Source: CAVPEW01 sp050247895
GTDB lineage: Bacteria; Actinomycetota; Acidimicrobiia; Acidimicrobiales; VFJN01
Assembly: GCA_050247895.1 (NCBI GenBank)
Contig: JBFWTJ010000165.1
Location: forward strand, 1-8,703
Direction of reading: 5' to 3'
Length of the DNA: 8,703 bases
Shown in pieces: positions 4,110-8,703 of the stretch. Both the position numbers and the translations under genes were made by a program. The notes under the pieces are model-generated. The model had not been told where the DNA came from and did no database searches. It saw nothing but the letters and a program-made list of their open reading frames with translations. Position 1 is the first letter of the stretch. Each line of letters opens with the position of its first letter.

Positions 4110-6641
4110 GTGGCCGAACCCAACCCGTACCGCCTGCCCACCAGCGTCGTGCCCCGGCGCTACGAGCTGGAGCTGGCCCCCGACCTGGCCGCGGCGACCT
4201 TCGCCGGGCAGGTCGCCGTCGAGGCCGACGTCGTCGAGCCCACCCGGGAGGTTGTGCTCAACGCGGTGGAGCTGGAGGTCGACGAGGCCTGGGTCCAGGT
4301 CGGTCCGGTCCGCCACGAGGCCGCGGTGGCCCTCGACGCCGAGACCGAGCGGGCCACCCTGACGGTGGCCGAGGTCCTCGAACCGGGGCCGGTCGTGGTC
4401 GGCCTGCGCTTCCGGGGCGTGCTCAACGACAAGCTCCGGGGCTTCTACCGCTCGACCTTCACCGACCCCGACGGCGTCGAGCGGACCATCGCCACCACCC
4501 AGTTCGAGGCCACCGACGCCCGGCGGGCCTTCCCGTGCTGGGACGAGCCCGAGGCCAAGGCGGTCTTCGCCGTCAGCCTGGTCGTCGAGGGCGACCTGAC
4601 CGTGGTCTCCAACGCCGGCGTGGCCGCCGACGAGCCCGTCGGCGAGGGACGGCGACGGGTCCGCTTCGCCGACACCATGCCCATGTCGACCTACCTGGTG
4701 GCCTTCGTGGTCGGCCCGCTGGAGGTCGCCGGGCCGGTCGACGTCGACGGCACCCCGCTGCGGATCCTGTGCCCGCCGGGCAAGTCCCACCTCACGCCCT
4801 TCGCCCTGGAGGTCGCCGCGTTCTCGCTGCGGTACCTGGCCGACTACTTCGACATCGCCTACCCGGGCGACACGCTCGACCTGGTGGCCATCCCCGACTT
4901 CGCCTTCGGGGCCATGGAGAACCTGGGCTGCGTCACGTTCCGCGAGACCCTGCTGCTGGTCGACCCGGACAAGGCCACCCAGTCCGAGCTCCAGCGGGTC
5001 GTCGACGTCATCGCCCACGAGCTGGCCCACATGTGGTTCGGCGACCTCGTCACCATGAAGTGGTGGAACGGGATCTGGCTCAACGAGGCCTTCGCCACCT
5101 TCATGGAGCTCAAGGTCACCGACGCCTTCCGACCCGAGTGGGAGCGCTGGGTCGGCTTCGGCCTGTCCCGCAGCACCGCGTTCGACACCGACGCCCTGCA
5201 CTCGACCCGGCCCGTCGAGTACCCGGTGGTCTCGCCCCGCGACGCCGAGGGCATGTTCGACGTGCTGACCTACGAGAAGGGCGCCGCCGTGGTGCGGATG
5301 CTCGAGCAGTACCTGGGCGAGGAGCCGTTCCGGGCCGGCATCCGCCGCTACATGGACACCCACCGCTACGGCAACACCGAGACCACCGACCTGTGGGACG
5401 CCATCGAGGCCGCCACCGGCGAGCCGGTCCGGCGGATCATGGACTCCTGGATCTTCCAGGGCGGGTTCCCCGAGGTGACCGTCGAGCGCCGGGCCGGTGG
5501 CCTCGCCCTGGCCCAGCGGGCCTTCACGTACCTCGACGGCGAGGCCTCGGGCGCCGAGTGGGCCATCCCGCTGGTGCTGCGCGTCGGCGGCGAGGGCCCG
5601 CCGGCCACGACCACGACCCTGCTCGACGAGGCCACCGCCGAGCTCGACCTGCCCGCCGAGCCGGCATGGGTCGTCGGCAACGTCGAGGGCAACGGGTTCT
5701 ACCGGGTCCGCTACGGCGACGAGCTGCGCCGGGCCCTGGTCGAGCGGGCCCAGCAGGAGCTGAGCGCCCTGGAGCGCTACGGCCTGGTCGACGACACCTG
5801 GGCGTCGGTGCTGGCCGGGACGACGCCGGCCCGGGCCGTGGTCGAGCTGGCCGAGGGCATGGCCGACGAGGAGGACCTGGCCGTCTGGTCCCGCCTGGTC
5901 GGTGCCCTGTCGAGCCTGCACCGGGTCGTGGCCGACGCCGGCCGGCCGGCCCTGTCGGCACGGCTGCGCGGGATCCTGCGCCCTCCGCTCGACCGGCTGG
6001 GCTGGCAGCCCGTGGCCAACGACGACGACCGGCGCCGCGAGCTGCGCGGCGTGCTGCTCGGCGCGCTGGCCATCGTGGGCGACGACCCCGAGGCACGGGC
6101 CTGGGCCCGGCGGATCTTCGCCGACCTGCGGGCCGGCGCCGCCGTCGACGCCACCCTGGGCGCCGCCGCGGTGCGGGTGGTGGCCGCGACGGCCGGGCCC
6201 GCCGACCTCGACGAGCTGCTGGCGGGCTTCCGGGGCGCGTCCACGCCCCAGGAGGAGCAGCGCTACCTGTACTCGCTGGCCGACGTGGACGACCCGGCCC
6301 AGTTCGACCGGGTCCTGGCCCTGGCCGTGAGCGACGAGGTCCGCACCCAGAACGCGCCGTTCCTCGTCGGTGCCTGCGTGGCCAACCGGCGCAACGGCGC
6401 GGCGGCGTGGGCGCTGATCTCGCAGCGCTGGGAGGAGATGAACCAGCGCTTCCCGGCCAACAGCATCGTGTGGCTGCTCAACGGCATCCGGGCCGTGGCC
6501 GACGCCGGCCTGGCCGCCCGGATCGAGGCGTTCCTCGACGAGCACCCGGTGCCCCAGGCGGCCAAGGTCGTGGCCCAGCACCGCGAACGCATGCGGGTCA
6601 CCGTCGCCCTCGCCGAACGGGAGGCCACCCGCCTGGCGTGA
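4110..6641 (+). CDS. pepN: M1-family zinc aminopeptidase (puromycin-sensitive aminopeptidase / PepN type)
   Basis: This 843-residue enzyme removes N-terminal amino acids from peptides, probably in the cytosol because no signal peptide or membrane segment is present. The N-terminal beta domain includes GFYRSTF (111-117) and FPCWDEP (141-147). The exopeptidase motif GAMEN is at 267-271. The zinc site is HELAH (303-307) plus Glu326 in NEAFA, with exactly 18 residues between, and Tyr388 in LTYEKG is the expected transition-state tyrosine. From about residue 520 (GNVEGNGFYRVRY) an ERAP1-like helical C-terminal domain runs to the end. Motifs such as ATTQFEATDARRAFPC resemble the puromycin-sensitive/ERAP branch, though length and mechanism match bacterial PepN too. 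The GTG start begins directly at the conserved domain and sits seven bases after a -10 box. It is transcribed alone, away from the nucleoside operon. Confidence 0.95.
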   Translation: MAEPNPYRLPTSVVPRRYELELAPDLAAATFAGQVAVEADVVEPTREVVLNAVELEVDEAWVQVGPVRHEAAVALDAETERATLTVAEVLEPGPVVVGLRFRGVLNDKLRGFYRSTFTDPDGVERTIATTQFEATDARRAFPCWDEPEAKAVFAVSLVVEGDLTVVSNAGVAADEPVGEGRRRVRFADTMPMSTYLVAFVVGPLEVAGPVDVDGTPLRILCPPGKSHLTPFALEVAAFSLRYLADYFDIAYPGDTLDLVAIPDFAFGAMENLGCVTFRETLLLVDPDKATQSELQRVVDVIAHELAHMWFGDLVTMKWWNGIWLNEAFATFMELKVTDAFRPEWERWVGFGLSRSTAFDTDALHSTRPVEYPVVSPRDAEGMFDVLTYEKGAAVVRMLEQYLGEEPFRAGIRRYMDTHRYGNTETTDLWDAIEAATGEPVRRIMDSWIFQGGFPEVTVERRAGGLALAQRAFTYLDGEASGAEWAIPLVLRVGGEGPPATTTTLLDEATAELDLPAEPAWVVGNVEGNGFYRVRYGDELRRALVERAQQELSALERYGLVDDTWASVLAGTTPARAVVELAEGMADEEDLAVWSRLVGALSSLHRVVADAGRPALSARLRGILRPPLDRLGWQPVANDDDRRRELRGVLLGALAIVGDDPEARAWARRIFADLRAGAAVDATLGAAAVRVVAATAGPADLDELLAGFRGASTPQEEQRYLYSLADVDDPAQFDRVLALAVSDEVRTQNAPFLVGACVANRRNGAAAWALISQRWEEMNQRFPANSIVWLLNGIRAVADAGLAARIEAFLDEHPVPQAAKVVAQHRERMRVTVALAEREATRLA

Positions 6642-6653
6642 GGGCCGGCCGGC

Positions 6654-7289
6654 TCAGACCAGCGAGGTGACCAGGGCCATCTGGGCCAGGTGGTAGGTGA
6701 CGATGACCAGCAGGGGCCCGTGGCGGACCGGGCCCACGAAGCGGTCCTCGGCGATCAACCCGTCGCTGGCGTAGAAGAGGAGCGCGCCGGCCACGGCGAG
6801 GATCCCCCCGGCGCCGACCGCGCTGGCCACCATGGCGGAGATCACGCACAGGTAGGCGACCACCGGTCCGGCCAGCGCCGGGTCGGGCCCGGCCCGCGCG
6901 CCCCGCAGGATGCGCCGCCCGACGACCAGGCCGACCGCCACCACGAGGGCCACGCCCACGGCGAAGCGGGCCGCGTCGATCCCCTGGGCGTGGAAGCCGA
7001 CCACGTAGGCCAGGTGGCCGGCCAGGAACGCCACCAACCCGGCCACGAACAGGTCGCGGGGCAACATCAGGCACACGTCGCCGACCAGGCACAGGGCCAG
7101 GGCCGCGACGAACCAGCCGCGGGCGGTGGCGTCGGCGGGGTCGAGGGCCAGCGCGGCGCCGACCAGCAGCACCACGACCAGGGGCTTGCACAGGTACTCC
7201 AGCGGCTTGGACCTCCGCTGGACGGCGATCCAGTCGGCCAGCGCGGCGACCTGGGCCAGGGCCAGGAGGAGGAACGCGGCACCGGTCAC
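6654..7289 (-). CDS. YhhN/TMEM86-family membrane protein (putative lysoplasmalogenase)
   Basis: An integral membrane protein of 211 residues with about seven or eight hydrophobic segments (roughly 3-19, 33-49, 59-76, 79-98, 107-124, 138-157, 160-173 and 191-211). Family hallmarks are KPL (35-37), GDVCLMLP (70-77), the GH..Y motif near 91-95, ASDGLIAEDRF (174-184) and YHLAQ (199-203). The conserved acidic residues in GD and ASD are likely catalytic. Characterised relatives (human TMEM86B, Legionella YhhN) hydrolyse the vinyl-ether bond of lysoplasmalogens; activity on other lysolipids is possible. The GTG start fits the first membrane helix, and a G-rich GGGGGGAG lies somewhat far (13 bases) upstream. 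It is downstream of the ferredoxin reductase on the same strand, but a hairpin in the 100-base gap argues for separate transcription. Confidence 0.85.
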   Translation of the reverse strand: MTGAAFLLLALAQVAALADWIAVQRRSKPLEYLCKPLVVVLLVGAALALDPADATARGWFVAALALCLVGDVCLMLPRDLFVAGLVAFLAGHLAYVVGFHAQGIDAARFAVGVALVVAVGLVVGRRILRGARAGPDPALAGPVVAYLCVISAMVASAVGAGGILAVAGALLFYASDGLIAEDRFVGPVRHGPLLVIVTYHLAQMALVTSLV

Positions 7290-7311
7290 GCCGGGTCCAC
7301 GGCTCCCCCCT

Positions 7312-7356
7312 GGGACGGCGCCCCTGACCGGTCCCCGCCCGACGGGACGGCGCCCC
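7312..7356. repeat. 13-bp direct repeat pair in the intergenic spacer
   Basis: GGGACGGCGCCCC occurs at 7312-7324 and again, without a mismatch, at 7344-7356, a spacing of 32 bases. The eight-base palindrome GACCGGTC also occurs twice nearby (7326-7333 and 7371-7378). These could be protein binding sites upstream of the YhhN gene, or the remains of a small duplication. Confidence 0.35.
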
Positions 7357-7370
7357 GCGCCACCGGGGCG
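7351..7370 (-). terminator. Possible terminator hairpin after the ferredoxin reductase gene
   Basis: CGCCCCG (7351-7357) and CGGGGCG (7364-7370) form a perfect seven-pair stem with a six-base loop. It begins about 20 bases after the reductase stop codon in the direction of transcription. A longer-range pairing of GACCGGTCC (7326-7334) with GGACCGGTC (7370-7378) is an alternative fold. There is no U-tract, so termination is only suggested. Confidence 0.35.
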
Positions 7371-7389
7371 GACCGGTCGCGGTGTGCCC

Positions 7390-8592
7390 TCACGGCGCGG
7401 CGGCCTCGGCCAGCGCGGCGGACCAGCTCGTGCCCTCGGCGATCCGGGCCCGCCAGCGCACCACCCGGGCCGGCATGTTCACGCCGAGGACGCCGACGAG
7501 CCGGTCGCCCCGGCCGAACAGGGCGGTGAAGCGCTGCTCCTCGAGCGAACCCTCGACGACCTCCACCTCGTCGCCCGGCGCGGCCCGGCCGGCGAGCTGG
7601 ATCTTGCGGTCGTACTGGTCGGACCAGAACCACGGGATGGGCTCGTAGGGCTCCCCTCCCCCTTCGCCGGCCAGCAACGTGCGGGCGGCGTGCGCGCCCA
7701 TCTCCGCGGCGTTGTCCCAGTGCTCGACCCGCATGACCTCGCCGAAGCGCCGGTTGGGCCAGCGGGCCACGTCACCCGCTGCGACGACCCCGGGCGCGGC
7801 CCGGCAGGTGGCGTCGCACACCACCCCGTCGGCCAGCTCCAGGCCCGATCCATCCAACCACTCCGTGTTGGGGACCACGCCGATGCCGACCACGCACAGG
7901 TCGGCGTCGAGGACCGTGCCGTCGGTCAGCCGGACCCGCTCGACCCGCTCGCCGCCCTCGACCGCGACCACCCCGACGCCGAGGCGCACGTCGACGCCGT
8001 GGCCCCGGTGGAGGTCGGCCACGAACCCGCCCAGCCGGGCGCCGAGCACCCGCTCGAGGGGCACGGCCAGCGCCTCGACCAGGGTCACCTCGAGGCCCAG
8101 GGTCCGGCAGGTGGCGGCGACCTCGGCCCCGATGAAGCCGGCCCCGACCACGACCACCCGCCGCGCCCCGCCGGCGACCGCCGCCGCGACGTCCCGGCAG
8201 TCGTCGAGGGTCCGCAGGGTGTGGATCCCGGCCAGGTGCTCGACCCCGGGGAGCTGGCGGGGCCGGGCCCCGGTGGCCACGACGAGCCCGTCGAAGGGGA
8301 CCCGCTCGCCGCCGCCCAGCACCACGGCACGACCTCCGAGGTCGAGCCCGGAGGCCTCGGTGCCCAGGCGCCACTCGACGTCGAGCAGCTGGTCGGGCCG
8401 TTCGAGCCGGGTGCGCTCGGCATCCCAGGTCCCGGCCAGGACCTGCTTGGACAGGGGCGGCCGGTCGTAGGGCGCGTGGACCTCGCCGCCCACCACGGTC
8501 AGCGCCCCGGCGTGGCCCTGGGCCCGCAGCTCCTCGGCGGCCCGGAACCCGGCCAGCGACGCGCCGACGACGACGATGCGGTCCAGGGCCAC
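7390..8592 (-). CDS. NAD(P)H-dependent ferredoxin reductase (FAD, BphA4/putidaredoxin reductase family)
   Basis: A 400-residue flavoprotein that would pass electrons from NAD(P)H through FAD to a small ferredoxin. The FAD-binding motif VVVGASLAG is at 7-15 (GxSxxG, typical of this family), and PYDRPPLSK at 41-49 is also a family hallmark. A second Rossmann motif, VVVGAGFIGAEVAA (147-160), binds the nicotinamide nucleotide. The acidic Glu173 at the end of the next strand (VTLVE) favours NADH over NADPH. VVAAGDVARW (269-278) contacts FAD. The C-terminal part keeps VEHWDNAAEMGAHAA and PWFWSDQYDRKIQ, found in oxygenase-coupled reductases. The GTG start lies nine bases after the stop of a ferredoxin gene, so the two are surely one operon. 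The oxygenase or P450 it serves is not in the window. Confidence 0.93.
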   Translation of the reverse strand: MALDRIVVVGASLAGFRAAEELRAQGHAGALTVVGGEVHAPYDRPPLSKQVLAGTWDAERTRLERPDQLLDVEWRLGTEASGLDLGGRAVVLGGGERVPFDGLVVATGARPRQLPGVEHLAGIHTLRTLDDCRDVAAAVAGGARRVVVVGAGFIGAEVAATCRTLGLEVTLVEALAVPLERVLGARLGGFVADLHRGHGVDVRLGVGVVAVEGGERVERVRLTDGTVLDADLCVVGIGVVPNTEWLDGSGLELADGVVCDATCRAAPGVVAAGDVARWPNRRFGEVMRVEHWDNAAEMGAHAARTLLAGEGGGEPYEPIPWFWSDQYDRKIQLAGRAAPGDEVEVVEGSLEEQRFTALFGRGDRLVGVLGVNMPARVVRWRARIAEGTSWSAALAEAAAP

Positions 8593-8601
8593 GATGGGGC
8601 G

Positions 8602-8703
8602 TCAGCCCTCGACCGTGATGGCCTGCTTGGGACAGCGCCGGGCCGCCTCCTCCACCGCGGCGCGGCGCTCCTCGGGCGGCTCCTCCACCAGCACGTAGAG
8701 GAA
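8602..8703 (-). CDS. Ferredoxin, C-terminal fragment (3Fe-4S or 4Fe-4S type, truncated by the window edge)
   Basis: The last 33 codons of a gene that continues beyond the right edge. The fragment includes VLVEEPPEERRAAVEEAA and ends with AARRCPKQAITVEG before TGA. A Cys-Pro followed by a short 'AI.VE' ending is the classic tail of small actinobacterial ferredoxins, where this cysteine is the last cluster ligand. The other ligand cysteines lie outside the window, so the cluster type cannot be decided. Position immediately before a ferredoxin reductase confirms the reading. Such pairs usually deliver electrons to cytochrome P450s. Confidence 0.83.
   Translation of the reverse strand, partial: FLYVLVEEPPEERRAAVEEAARRCPKQAITVEG

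Noticed and set aside
4053..6581. An 842-codon open frame on the minus strand opposite the aminopeptidase gene
   Set aside because: It mirrors a gene with intact catalytic motifs and near-total G/C at third positions, which suppresses antisense stops. Its product is Gly/Val/His/Gln-rich with no recognisable domain.

Overview
The window is very GC-rich DNA with codon third positions almost always G or C. All six complete genes appear to start with GTG, two of them apparently from leaderless transcripts. It contains a deoD-pmmB type gene pair known from Actinobacteria. Together these point to a high-GC actinobacterium; an Acidimicrobiia-like member is a guess, and nothing here fixes the genus. 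I see no mobile element, CRISPR array, tRNA or rRNA, and every complete gene belongs to a recognisable family.

Layout. Bases 1-435 hold the possible 3' end of a plus-strand gene of uncertain identity, followed by three tandem hairpins, one with a perfect 17-bp stem. From 4041 down to 436 on the minus strand runs an apparent purine-nucleoside salvage operon: a PfkB-family kinase of the bacterial adenosine-kinase group, a trimeric-type purine nucleoside phosphorylase, and a phosphohexomutase-superfamily enzyme of the PmmB type. A 68-bp divergent promoter region separates this operon from a plus-strand M1 aminopeptidase (4110-6641). The aminopeptidase converges, with a 12-bp gap, on a minus-strand YhhN/TMEM86-family membrane protein (6654-7289). 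A 100-bp repeat-containing spacer follows, then a minus-strand ferredoxin reductase (7390-8592) and the last 33 codons of its ferredoxin partner (8602-8703), cut off by the window edge.

How the genes fit together. The phosphorylase would split inosine and guanosine into base plus (deoxy)ribose-1-phosphate, and the mutase could move that phosphate to C5 for central metabolism. The kinase would take adenosine, which this phosphorylase type uses poorly. The ferredoxin and its reductase form an NAD(P)H-fed electron chain of the kind that serves a cytochrome P450 or other oxygenase, which would have to lie outside the window. The aminopeptidase and the YhhN protein look like stand-alone housekeeping functions.

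The most interesting signals are regulatory: two back-to-back TANNNT promoters, each placed so that transcription would begin at or within about 2 nt of a GTG start, and the strong hairpin cluster at 232-343. I did not find a convincing new biological system.
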